Source of the DNA: JABAAI01 sp965261955
Lineage (GTDB): Bacteria > Spirochaetota > Leptospiria > Leptospirales > Leptonemataceae
Length of the DNA stretch: 64,000 bases
Assembly (NCBI GenBank): GCA_965261955.1
Contig: CBDHEM010000071.1
Span: 558,001-622,000, forward strand
Direction: 5' to 3'
In this document: positions 8,568-17,989 of the stretch, piece by piece
How positions within the stretch are numbered: position 1 is the first letter of the stretch
Layout: every line of letters starts with the position of its first letter
The notes under the pieces: generated by a model
Seen by the model: only the letters and a program-made list of their open reading frames with translations
What the model was told of the DNA's origin: nothing
The model's database searches: none
Program-made: the position numbers and the translations under genes

Positions 8568-11500
8568 CTACCTCTGCCCCGGCAACAGATCCCCACAATC
8601 GACTTTGCTTGTATCACCATCGTTGCTGTTGATATTATTAGTACCAGAGATAGTTTCACAGCCACCTCCGCCATAGAGCACGGCGGGAAACTGAGTCGCT
8701 GTACCAAAGTTCCAGTTTCCAGTGGCCCCGCTAGTGTTGACCGTCCAGCCCGAAGTGGAGGTGAGGGCCGTGATTCGGGCGGCTGTTTTGCGCTCGCATG
8801 TACCCGAACAAGTACCTCTGCCAATGCCATCGCTACCACCAGAGGCATCCACAAAGTAGTTCTTTCCGGTTACAGAACTAAAAGAACCCCCGACGAGCCC
8901 GCCAACATAATTCCCCGTCCCCGTCACAGCTCCCGTGGCATAGGAGTTGCTTACAACAGGACCATAACCAAAATACCCGATGAGCCCACCGACAGAACTA
9001 CCCCCCCTCACAACTCCCGTGGTATAGGAGTTACTTACAGAACTAAAAGAATACCCGATGAGCCCGCCAACATGATTCCCCGTCCCCGTCACAGCTCCCG
9101 TGGCATAGGAGTTGCTTACAGAACCATCAGCCTGACCGATGAGCCCGCCGACACTATTTTCCCCCGTCACAGTTCCCGTGGCATAGGAGTTGCCTACAGA
9201 ACTACCAGAACCGTAAGAACGCCCAATGAGCCCGCCAACACTCTTCTTACCCACTACATAGGCATCTGTCACACCTATATTCTTAATCTCAGCATTCTTG
9301 GTGGTATAGCCAAACAAGCCTACCTGGTTTCTAGATGGACGCTTGATGTAGAGCTTAGTGATTTTATGCCCGGCCCCATCGAAGCTACCGGTGAAGGTAT
9401 TTCTTGAATCTTTCCCAATGGGCGTAAAGCCGGTGCAGGTGGCCGTTGCCCCGTTACTGCCAGTATAGGCTACGCAATTATAAGGGCCGCCCTCCCTCCA
9501 GCTGGGGCTGGCATCAATGTCACCACCCAAGCGGTAGTGTTTACTTAGGCCGTTTTTGACTGTTTTGAGTTGGGCATAGGTGCTGATGATGATGGGAACG
9601 CTTGGAGCATCCCCTAGTGCAATGGGCTGTCCTGGGAGCAGATCCCCGCAATCGGGTATGCTTGCATCGCGATCATTGCTGTTGATGTCATTGGTGCCAG
9701 AGATGGTCTCACAGCCACCTCCGCTATAGAGCACGGCGGGCAACTGAGTCGTTGTACCAAAGTCCCAGTTTCCAGTGGATCCGCTAGTACTAACCGTCCA
9801 GCCCGTAGTGGAGGTGAGGGCTGCGATGTCGGCGGCTGTTTTACGCTCACAAGTGCCTGAACACGATCCACTGCCAATGCCATCGCTACCGCCAGAGGCA
9901 TCCACAAAGTAGTTCTTTCCGCTTACAGAACCAGAACCAGGAGCCCGACCGATGAGCCCGCCGACAAAAATATTCCCCATCACAGTGCCCGTGGCATAGG
10001 AGTTGCTTACAGTACCACTAGAATCCCCGATGAGCCCGCCGACTTGACTACTCCCCCTCACAGCTCCCGTGGCATAGGAGTTGCTTACAGATACAGAAGA
10101 AGACCCGGTGAGCCCGCCGATGAGCCCGCCGACATTATAACCCGTCCCCGTCACAGCTCCCGTGGCATAGGAGTTGCTTACAGATACAGAAGCTCCATAA
10201 GCATAACCGATGAGCCCGCCAACATTATTCCTCCCCGTCACAGCTCCCGTGGCATAGGAGTTGCTTACAGAACCAGAAGAATTCCCGATGAGCCCGCCGA
10301 CATTATAACCCGTCCCCGTCACAACTCCCGTGGCATAGGAGTTGCTTACTGAAGTACCAAAACCAGCACTCCAACCGATGAGCCCGCCGACTTGAGATTG
10401 ACCCTCCACATAGGCATCTGTCACGCCTACATTCTTAATCTCAGCACTATTAACGGCATAGCCAAACAAGCCTACCTGGTTTCTAGATGGACGCTTGATG
10501 TAGAGCTTAGTGATTTTATGCCCGGCTCCATCAAAGCTACCGGTGAAACTATTTGTATAACCATTCCCTATGGGCGTAAAGCCCGTACAAGTGGCTGCTT
10601 TTCCATTGCTACCGTTGTAGGCTACGCAATTAGAGGCGCCCTCGCTACGGCTGGGGCTGGCATCAATGTCACCACCCAAGCGGTAGTGTTTATCTAGGCT
10701 GTTTTTGACGGTTTTGAGCTGGGCATAGGTGCTGATGATGATGGGAACGCTTGGGGCATCCCCCAGTGCAATGGGCTGCCCTGGGAGCAGATCCCCGCAA
10801 TCCGGTATGCTTGTATCGCCATCGTTGCTGGTGATGTTGTTTGTACCAGAGATGGTTTCACAGCTAGTACCGTTATAGAGCACGGCAGGCAACTGAGTTG
10901 CTGTACCAAAGTTCCAGTTTCCCGTGGTTCCGCTAGTGCTAATTGCCCAGCCCGTAGTGGAAGAGGTGAGGGCTGCGATGTCGGCGGCTGTTTTGCGCTC
11001 ACAAGTGCCCGTACAAGTACCAGATCCAAGGCCATTGCTGCCGCCAGAGGCATCCACAAAGTAGTTCTTTCCGGTTACAGTATCGTCAGATCTCCCGATG
11101 AGCCCGCCAACATAAGAAACACCCGTCACAGCTCCCGTGGCATAGGAGTTGCTTACAGTACTACCTAAAGATCTCCCGATGAGCCCGCCGACATGATTCC
11201 CCCCCCCCTCCGTCACAGCTCCCGTGGCATAGGAGTTGCTTACAGAAGCTCCAAAAGCATACCCGATGAGCCCGCCGACATAAGAAACACTCGTCCCCGT
11301 CACAGCTCCCGTGGCATAGGAGTTGCTTACAGTACCATAATAAACATGCCCGATGAGTCCGCCGACAGACCACGCCCCCATCACGGCTCCCGTGGCATAG
11401 GAGTTGCTTACATTAGTAGTAGTACCAAAACCATACAAAGCCCCGATGAGCCCGCCGACATTATCCTTACCCACTATATAGGCTTCTGTCACGCCTATAT

Positions 11501-14500
11501 TCTTGATCTCAGCACTACCGCCGGCAGAGCCAAACAAGCCTGCGTAGTTTATAGATGGACGATTGATGTAGAGCTTAGTGATTTTATGCCCGGCTCCATC
11601 AAAGCTACCGGTGAAACTATTTGTATAACTATTCCCAATGGGGGTAAAGCCCCGACAAGTGGCTGCTTTTCCATTGCTGCCGTTGTAGGCTACGCAATTA
11701 GAGGCGCCCTCGTTCCAGCTCGCGCTGGCGTCGATGTCATTGCCTAAGCGGTAGTGTTTCGCTAGGCCGTTTTTGACTGTTTTGAGTTGGGCATAGGTGG
11801 TGATGATGATGGGGTAACTGGCCACCGTACCCTGAGTACCACACTCGGCACTTGCAGAAGAAGCCAGCACCAGTGCACCGCCTGTACAGGTGAAGGTGGC
11901 ACTACCCCTAAAGGCACCACTTGTATCTTCGAGTTTCACCGTGTTTCCTAAAGCCATGAGAGCTGTTGTGCTTGCCTCGCAAGTGTTGGGACTAGAACCC
12001 GATGTCGAGGTCCATGTGACACCTGTTCCTATCGCACAATTCAAGGCAACGGCTACGGAGAGGGTGGAGCCAGTCAGGGAGACATTTCGCATGCCATGCG
12101 TCGTCAAGCGGTAGCTGTAACTCGCACTGGTGGTCTTTGTACTGGGGACCACTGGTGATGCACCATTACCAATGGGCGTCCACGTGGTGCCTGCGTCGCT
12201 GCTCTCTTCTAAAACATAGCGAGTGGCCCCTGTCACGGCTGGCCAAGTGATGGTGTATGAGCCATCGTTGGATGTGACCTCATCAGAGGTTAGAGCCGGC
12301 GGAGTGAGGTCATGGGTGACTATAGTCACAGAGGGGCTAGAGGGCGGGGATACCAAATTCGCTGAACAACTGGCCGTGACACAGGCCGTCACCCTATAGA
12401 GATGCCCACCACTGGCCGCCTGAGGGGCTATGCTATATGAAGACTGGGCTTGCGTGGCTAGGGCTCGCCATGTCGGGCTAGTGAACATGGACGATGCTGG
12501 GAGAGCGGTTTCAATCTTGTAGTGAGTCGCCCCTATGACACTATTCCAAGTTAGCTCGGCACCATCACTTAGGGTAGTACCGCTTCCACTTCCTATATAA
12601 ACGGGATTATGCGAAGAGCTGAGTTGGGTCGGAGCCAAAAGGCCTCGGACATCCACACTCACGCGCTTGCTTCCAGCCGTACTGGGGCCACAGCCCACAG
12701 TACTACAGCTACTCACGCGGTATGAGTATGTGGATGGGGCCTTTTCTACGATGATGGGATAGGAATTCAGAGTGACGTTACCAAAAGATGTCCATGCTGA
12801 CGACGGCCCAGTCTGTTCCTCCAATTTGTACGTTATATTTGCATTGTTCGTGCCATAGCGATTGCCTGCATCCGGGGCAATATTATCCCAACTCACCGTA
12901 TATCTGCGATCATAAGACGTATTTTCGTCGCTTCGTAGACCGCTAACGGCAGGCAGGGTGACCTCCACCGTCACTTCACGGGACCAGTTGGATGTACAGA
13001 TATTCTGACTATTGCATGCCCGTATTTTATAGCCGTAGCTACGATGACCCAATTGCCCGGACTGTCTTAGCCTTCCTGGGGCCCGTTGCTTTTTGTACCG
13101 ATCCCTTGTCCTCTCAGTAGCCAAGGGCGTTGCGAGAAATCTTTTTCGTATTTGGTATTTACTGGCATTTCCCAATTTATTCCAAGTGAAGCTATACGCA
13201 CCATCGATGTCCGTGGTCTCACTGAGGGCTATGGTCGTAATGGCTGGGTATACCACCCGCACAAAATCATCCGGACTAGTCGCCCAAGGGGAACTCTCGC
13301 TACTTAGCGCTGTACAACCGGTGATCACACAGGCACGAACTCGATATTTATAGTTCGTTTCTCCTTCTCTATTCTCAAAGTCATGACTCGTGGCACCATC
13401 CGCTACCAATATCACAGCCGTCCAGTTTGTACCATTTCCAATATCAATACTTTCTTCTAGAACATAGCCACCAGCAGAAGCGCTCACGGCATTCCAGCTA
13501 ATCGTATAGTCTCCATCATCTGGGGTAGCACGGCTTGTGCGTAAATTTTGCGGTGCAGCTAATCTCACATCCACGGATACGGAGCTAGAGGCAACACTGC
13601 AATTGCTACCAGAACAGGCCTTGACTGTGTAGGAGTAGGTCTTCCCATATACTCTGTCCGTGTAGCTTTGGCTTATTTGGCTCACTTTCACCGGAGCTTG
13701 GACAACACCGCCTATGCTTTCTGTGATTTCATACTCATTTACACCAGTAACGGCATTCCATGAAATCGTATAGGACGCATCACGGGACAGATAGCGACCC
13801 CCACTCTCCACTTCTCCCGTTGTCCCACCCGTCAATATGCGATGATTGGTAACAGGATCTATGGCTTTAAGTTCTACAGAAATGGCCGAAGAAGACCAAG
13901 GGCCACACCCCACAGAGCTACAAGACCGAATCTGATATTCGTATACACCAACGGTGCTATCCCCGACAATAGGCACGTCACAGTCATAACCACTAGCACA
14001 CGAAAATTTTTTGGCCACACCGTTTTCTTGTATAACAGAGTAAGTTCCCACGCTCGGTATCTTTTTTTGGATATTATAATATACGGCGGGGGTGTAGTGA
14101 TATGTACTCAATCCAGTATAAGTGAGGTTATATTCACCATCATAGGAAACAGAGCCCACCTCATCGCTTCCAAAAGCGTTAGGAGGCGGCAAAAGGGTTG
14201 TGGTATCGCTAACCACATCACTGGACCAAGCACCGCAACTTTGTGGTGTCGTGCCCAAGGCGGGTCTACAAATGCGCATACGGTATGTATAGACAGCTCC
14301 AGCTTCTTTTTTATCTGTAGATGCAAAGGTCTTTTCTCTATCTGTGAAATCAGTTGGAATAAGAGGCACAACATCCCAAGAACCACTCCCCACTTTTTCT
14401 TGTAGCTGATACTCCCCACCACCCTTGCGCAGCCAATTCAACGTGCCACCAATATAGCCATCGCTCCCAACATTACGGAAAGGACCTGCCGGTAGAGATA

Positions 14501-16997
14501 AACTCACTTGGGGTAAAGCTAAATCCCTGTCCTCCACAGTGGAGGACCGACAATATTCAGCCCCTGCACGAGTCTCACAAGCTTTCACGCGATATTCATA
14601 GCTATATCCAAAGGAGGCCGTATTATCTTCAGATTTATATTCAGCCTCTTCGCTACTATTATCTTGAGAAGACCAAGAACTCCAAGTAGCCGTACCGATG
14701 GCTCTTTCTCGCCTTTCGATTTGATGTGTACTGGCGCTAGGTGAGTTTGCCCAGCTAACCAAATGACCCACTATTCGACCAGTCGGATGCGTCAAAAAAA
14801 CATCGGATAGGGTTATAGCGGGTTTCGTAAAAAGGACTTTTACCGTATGCACACTAGACCAAGCCGTACAGTTTTCTCCAGTGCAGGCTCTCACACGAAA
14901 ATGGCGAGCACTCTGGAACTCCTGGATCTCATCGTCAGTGAAAGATTTCGTTGGGGTAGGCATTGCCGCCACCGCACTTGCATCCGTATCACTGGGTTCT
15001 GCTGGGACGTCAGCGCATTCGTCTTGGCAATCATTGGACCAAGATTTGAGTTCATACGAAACATCCCCCGTAGAAACAGAGAGTGTGTCAGCACGGGTCA
15101 GTGTATACTCACCATCCCCTTCTCCATTTTGATTATTTGATAGGGTAACACCTCCACTTAGGCTAGGGACTATTACAGGTCGAACATTTGAATACTCACC
15201 ACAAGCTCTATCCAGCTGAGTATTACTGATGTCTCTACAAGCTCGCACGCGGTAGTTAAAGATAGAACCAGCCGACTTCCCGACTTGCTCGAAACTACTG
15301 ACACCGGCCACCACCGAAGTCGCCACACTCCAATCTGATGCCAAAGGAGAGCCTCCAGAGGAAGAAGAAGCCTCCTGCCAATCGTAACTATTTGCATTGG
15401 TCACATCATTTGGCCAATCCACTGTATAACGACCGGAGTAAGTCGCTGTTATCACATTGACTCGGGGCGCAGCCAATCTTACTTCCACAGATACAAGATT
15501 AGAGACATCCGCTCCACAATTGTTGCCAGCACAGGCCTTGACTGTGTAGGAGTAGGCCTTCCCATATGCTTTGCCCGTATAGCTTTGGCTTGCTTGGCTC
15601 ACTTTCACCGTATCATGGGCAACACCGCCTATGCTTTCTGTGATTTCATACTCACTTACACCAGCAACAGCATCCCATGAAATCTCATAAGACGCATCCT
15701 CTGAAACAATGTTAGCCCCACTCCCCTCGTCGCTCACCACACCCGTGACCGTGGGTAGGGGATCAACAGTGACTAGACTCAACTTTGTATTCCAAGCACT
15801 ACAAGTGACATTTGGTACCACACTTTCCCCAACACAGGAGCGTATCCTATAGCTGTACGTGCCTATAGTCTTTGCATATGTTTCCTCCAAAGCAGGAGGA
15901 GAAGCAGGAGGAGAAGCAGGAGAAGAAGTACGAGCAGAAGGACCCCATGTACTTCCCCCATCCGTACTTTCTTCTATCTCGTAACGATCTACAGAAGAAG
16001 CAGAAGATGTTCCAGCCGACCAACTTAGGCTATAGTCTCCACTATACGAAGTTGCACTGCTTGTACCAAAGTTAGCGGGAGGCGGCAGTCTCAGAAGAAG
16101 CTTGCTCACTGAAGACCAAGGACCACAGACATCTACCCCGCCCTCCCTGCCACAGGATTTCACCCGAAAGGAGTAATTTTTCCCATAATTTCTCGTTAAA
16201 TCACCAGTAGAGGCATCGGCTGAAGGAATATTACCATTATCCGGCACCTGCCAACTTCCACTAGCTCCCTTCCTCTCTTGGATGATGTAGTGCGTTAGGT
16301 TAGCGTCAGTGTCACCATCCCAAAGGATTTGAAAGATGTTGTTCGTGATAGCATAATTTCCACTGGCATCAACAGATAGAGGCACATCCCCCACTCGTGG
16401 GCGTAGGTCATCGGGAGGCTTAAGACCTATTATGAATTCTCTTTTTATCCAGCGACCACAACCAAACTGATTGCATGTGCGTACTCGCATATAGCATACT
16501 TGTCCGGGATCCATTACGCCCAACATATAACTATTCTCTGGGACACTCTCGTCACTTCCTTGACTCCAGTTCACATCTGAGAGTTTCACTCTCTCTGTTT
16601 GACAAAGCTTAGTTATTTCATACTTTTCGGCCCCTTCCATAGCCTCCCACTCCACACGGTAGCCATCTGTATCACCACGGTCCTCCATATCGAGATTTCC
16701 CGGTGCCAAGGGAAGGCAGTCATGTTCTGGATCAGCCGTGGTATCTCCGTTACAAGGGGCGACTTTTGTACTACAAGCCGCAGAAAAAAGCCATAAAGAC
16801 AAGGGTATGACCCAAATCAACGAAAAAGATGACGAGAGGAGCGAGAGCCGTTGGCTCTTCTTGGAGGCTATTTTCCTGACTGCTTTCTTGCTCGCAGGAG
16901 TCAACACAGAAAGACCCTGTCGGGCGTTGCACCTCCAACCAAAAATTTGATTATATATCACTGATATATATTTCTCTGTACCGGTTAATATGCTCAT
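8568..16997 (-). CDS. Giant FN3-GLUG repeat lipoprotein
   Basis: About 2,809 aa from the ATG at 16997, preceded by GGAGG at a good distance; the frame is open further upstream to 17123. A long basic N-terminus leads to a hydrophobic stretch ending LWLFSAAC, a lipobox. Residues about 75-1640 hold around fifteen fibronectin-III-like domains (repeats of YEIEES...YSYRVRAC...GCGPWSS type). A cysteine-bearing spacer (1650-1720) follows, then three modules of about 360 aa. Each begins YAQLKTVKNGL and continues FTGSFDGAGHKITKLYI into GLUG repeats (VGGLIG...VSNSYATGAVTG), ending with KNYFVDASGGS...CERKTAADI and a tail with CETISGTN and DCGDLLPGQ. Probably a surface adhesin. Its base composition is clearly richer in GC than the neighbouring genes, which suggests foreign origin or repeat expansion. 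Confidence 0.88.
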   Translation of the reverse strand: MSILTGTEKYISVIYNQIFGWRCNARQGLSVLTPASKKAVRKIASKKSQRLSLLSSSFSLIWVIPLSLWLFSAACSTKVAPCNGDTTADPEHDCLPLAPGNLDMEDRGDTDGYRVEWEAMEGAEKYEITKLCQTERVKLSDVNWSQGSDESVPENSYMLGVMDPGQVCYMRVRTCNQFGCGRWIKREFIIGLKPPDDLRPRVGDVPLSVDASGNYAITNNIFQILWDGDTDANLTHYIIQERKGASGSWQVPDNGNIPSADASTGDLTRNYGKNYSFRVKSCGREGGVDVCGPWSSVSKLLLRLPPPANFGTSSATSYSGDYSLSWSAGTSSASSVDRYEIEESTDGGSTWGPSARTSSPASPPASPPALEETYAKTIGTYSYRIRSCVGESVVPNVTCSAWNTKLSLVTVDPLPTVTGVVSDEGSGANIVSEDASYEISWDAVAGVSEYEITESIGGVAHDTVKVSQASQSYTGKAYGKAYSYTVKACAGNNCGADVSNLVSVEVRLAAPRVNVITATYSGRYTVDWPNDVTNANSYDWQEASSSSGGSPLASDWSVATSVVAGVSSFEQVGKSAGSIFNYRVRACRDISNTQLDRACGEYSNVRPVIVPSLSGGVTLSNNQNGEGDGEYTLTRADTLSVSTGDVSYELKSWSNDCQDECADVPAEPSDTDASAVAAMPTPTKSFTDDEIQEFQSARHFRVRACTGENCTAWSSVHTVKVLFTKPAITLSDVFLTHPTGRIVGHLVSWANSPSASTHQIERRERAIGTATWSSWSSQDNSSEEAEYKSEDNTASFGYSYEYRVKACETRAGAEYCRSSTVEDRDLALPQVSLSLPAGPFRNVGSDGYIGGTLNWLRKGGGEYQLQEKVGSGSWDVVPLIPTDFTDREKTFASTDKKEAGAVYTYRMRICRPALGTTPQSCGAWSSDVVSDTTTLLPPPNAFGSDEVGSVSYDGEYNLTYTGLSTYHYTPAVYYNIQKKIPSVGTYSVIQENGVAKKFSCASGYDCDVPIVGDSTVGVYEYQIRSCSSVGCGPWSSSAISVELKAIDPVTNHRILTGGTTGEVESGGRYLSRDASYTISWNAVTGVNEYEITESIGGVVQAPVKVSQISQSYTDRVYGKTYSYTVKACSGSNCSVASSSVSVDVRLAAPQNLRTSRATPDDGDYTISWNAVSASAGGYVLEESIDIGNGTNWTAVILVADGATSHDFENREGETNYKYRVRACVITGCTALSSESSPWATSPDDFVRVVYPAITTIALSETTDIDGAYSFTWNKLGNASKYQIRKRFLATPLATERTRDRYKKQRAPGRLRQSGQLGHRSYGYKIRACNSQNICTSNWSREVTVEVTLPAVSGLRSDENTSYDRRYTVSWDNIAPDAGNRYGTNNANITYKLEEQTGPSSAWTSFGNVTLNSYPIIVEKAPSTYSYRVSSCSTVGCGPSTAGSKRVSVDVRGLLAPTQLSSSHNPVYIGSGSGTTLSDGAELTWNSVIGATHYKIETALPASSMFTSPTWRALATQAQSSYSIAPQAASGGHLYRVTACVTASCSANLVSPPSSPSVTIVTHDLTPPALTSDEVTSNDGSYTITWPAVTGATRYVLEESSDAGTTWTPIGNGASPVVPSTKTTSASYSYRLTTHGMRNVSLTGSTLSVAVALNCAIGTGVTWTSTSGSSPNTCEASTTALMALGNTVKLEDTSGAFRGSATFTCTGGALVLASSASAECGTQGTVASYPIIITTYAQLKTVKNGLAKHYRLGNDIDASASWNEGASNCVAYNGSNGKAATCRGFTPIGNSYTNSFTGSFDGAGHKITKLYINRPSINYAGLFGSAGGSAEIKNIGVTEAYIVGKDNVGGLIGALYGFGTTTNVSNSYATGAVMGAWSVGGLIGHVYYGTVSNSYATGAVTGTSVSYVGGLIGYAFGASVSNSYATGAVTEGGGNHVGGLIGRSLGSTVSNSYATGAVTGVSYVGGLIGRSDDTVTGKNYFVDASGGSNGLGSGTCTGTCERKTAADIAALTSSTTGWAISTSGTTGNWNFGTATQLPAVLYNGTSCETISGTNNITSNDGDTSIPDCGDLLPGQPIALGDAPSVPIIISTYAQLKTVKNSLDKHYRLGGDIDASPSRSEGASNCVAYNGSNGKAATCTGFTPIGNGYTNSFTGSFDGAGHKITKLYIKRPSRNQVGLFGYAVNSAEIKNVGVTDAYVEGQSQVGGLIGWSAGFGTSVSNSYATGVVTGTGYNVGGLIGNSSGSVSNSYATGAVTGRNNVGGLIGYAYGASVSVSNSYATGAVTGTGYNVGGLIGGLTGSSSVSVSNSYATGAVRGSSQVGGLIGDSSGTVSNSYATGTVMGNIFVGGLIGRAPGSGSVSGKNYFVDASGGSDGIGSGSCSGTCERKTAADIAALTSTTGWTVSTSGSTGNWDFGTTTQLPAVLYSGGGCETISGTNDINSNDRDASIPDCGDLLPGQPIALGDAPSVPIIISTYAQLKTVKNGLSKHYRLGGDIDASPSWREGGPYNCVAYTGSNGATATCTGFTPIGKDSRNTFTGSFDGAGHKITKLYIKRPSRNQVGLFGYTTKNAEIKNIGVTDAYVVGKKSVGGLIGRSYGSGSSVGNSYATGTVTGENSVGGLIGQADGSVSNSYATGAVTGTGNHVGGLIGYSFSSVSNSYTTGVVRGGSSVGGLIGYFGYGPVVSNSYATGAVTGTGNYVGGLVGGSFSSVTGKNYFVDASGGSDGIGRGTCSGTCERKTAARITALTSTSGWTVNTSGATGNWNFGTATQFPAVLYGGGGCETISGTNNINSNDGDTSKVDCGDLLPGQR

Positions 16998-17159
16998 AAA
17001 ATCCTCCAAGGTATATATATGTTTTTCACCACATACCTTGCTCTTCACATGATAGAGTTTCTGGGTATTTTGGTGAAAGACACGACAACGGAGACATTGT
17101 ATCCTGCCTGTTCTCAGGGTCAAACTAATTTTAGATAAAAATTGAATAAATTTCTTGGA

Positions 17160-17745
17160 AAGATTTGCGTAAAGGGAGCTTTCCTAAAGAGAGCTTTGCG
17201 TTGGTAGGCTTACTTGGTAAACTTTGCTGGAGCAAAGCTCTCGATTTTAAGGGCGCGAAAAAGGCAAGGCTTCACATGGGAAACAAGCGAAGCGTGGGAG
17301 GCTTACTTGGTAGCTTTGCGTTTGTGGAAGGCTTTGCTTGGGAAGCAATGACTTTCCCCCAATATTTTGTACAGTCGTTTTTAGCTTTTTTTTCATTAAG
17401 CAGCATAGTATTCTTCCTCAAATTTGATAGGACTCTTATATCCTAAAAATGAATGTTTTCTATAGCCTGTTTTTATCCAAAGCCCGGTCCTCACCAAAAA
17501 CACCGTTTTTATCGCAAAAATAAGCGAAGCTTATTTTTATCCACCGAAGCCCGTTTCTATCCACAACTCTGGCTCATTTTTATCCACTCTAACTTGTTTT
17601 ATCTACGAAGCCTGTTTTATCTACACAAAGCCCGTTTTTACCCACTAATTGTAACAAAACAAAGCCCGGTCCTCACCGGAATCGCCGCTTCCATCACAAA
17701 ACAAGCAAAGCTTGTTCTATCCACCAAAGCTTACGATGGATCCCA
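17160..17745. repeat. Second palindrome array, 3' of the 722-aa GLUG gene
   Basis: The same motif set as 6950-8535: GGGCGCGAAAAAGGCAAGGC at about 17250, GCTTTGCTGGAGCAAAGC near 17220, ATAAGCGAAGCTTATTTTTATC at 17519 and AACAAGCAAAGCTTGTTCTATC at 17700. It is interrupted at 17348-17465 by an IS3-type remnant. Both arrays end in the same junction, a GATGGATCCCAGCC stretch, before a GLUG gene tail, so gene and array appear to have been duplicated together. Confidence 0.7.
17348..17465 (-). mobile_element. IS3-family remnant: transposase C-terminus plus right end
   Basis: The minus strand from 17465 to 17396 reads YRKHSFLGYKSPIKFEEEY and then a stop after Ala-Ala. This is the typical end of an IS3-family OrfB (rve integrase core). 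The following bases include ACTGTACAAAATATTGGGGG, close to known IS3-group right ends. The segment is an inverted copy of 22331-22455. No intact transposase is present. Confidence 0.7.
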
Positions 17746-17764
17746 GCCCATTTTCCCCTCTCGG

Positions 17765-17989
17765 CTATCTCTGCCCCGTTATGATATCCCCACAATCGAC
17801 TTTTTTTGCATCGCCATCATTGTGATCGATTTGATTGGTGCCAGAGACGGTTTCACAGCCAGCTCCGCTATAGAGAACGGCAGGCAACTGAGTCGTTGTA
17901 CCAAAGTTCCAGCTAGCCTTCAGCCATCTAGTCACAGATGGCCATGATAATGACGGCGCCTTACTATTTTCCGCTCTCTCTCCCTCTGC
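17765..17989 (-). pseudogene. Out-of-frame C-terminal tail of the 722-aa GLUG gene
   Basis: Downstream of the TGA that ends the 722-aa reading frame, the next frame encodes SWNFGTTTQLPAVLYSG, then CETVSGTNQI, then VDCGDIITGQR and a stop. This matches the tails of the three modules in the giant gene (NWNFGT.TQLPAVLY...CETISGTN...DCGDLLPGQ). It can be read only after a +1 frame change near the TGA. The tail was therefore once part of the gene and has been cut off by a frameshift or deletion. Confidence 0.65.

Noticed and set aside
9072..11747. Plus-strand open frames of 100-184 codons rich in HSSRGIGVAYR
   Set aside because: They are antisense readings of the GLUG repeats; the repeat of the real gene creates the apparent repeat protein.
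13086..13353. Frameshifted segment inside an FN3 domain of the giant protein (basic stretch before SYGYKIRACN)
   Set aside because: Neither alternative frame gives a better FN3 match over the stretch, so I cannot show a double frameshift.
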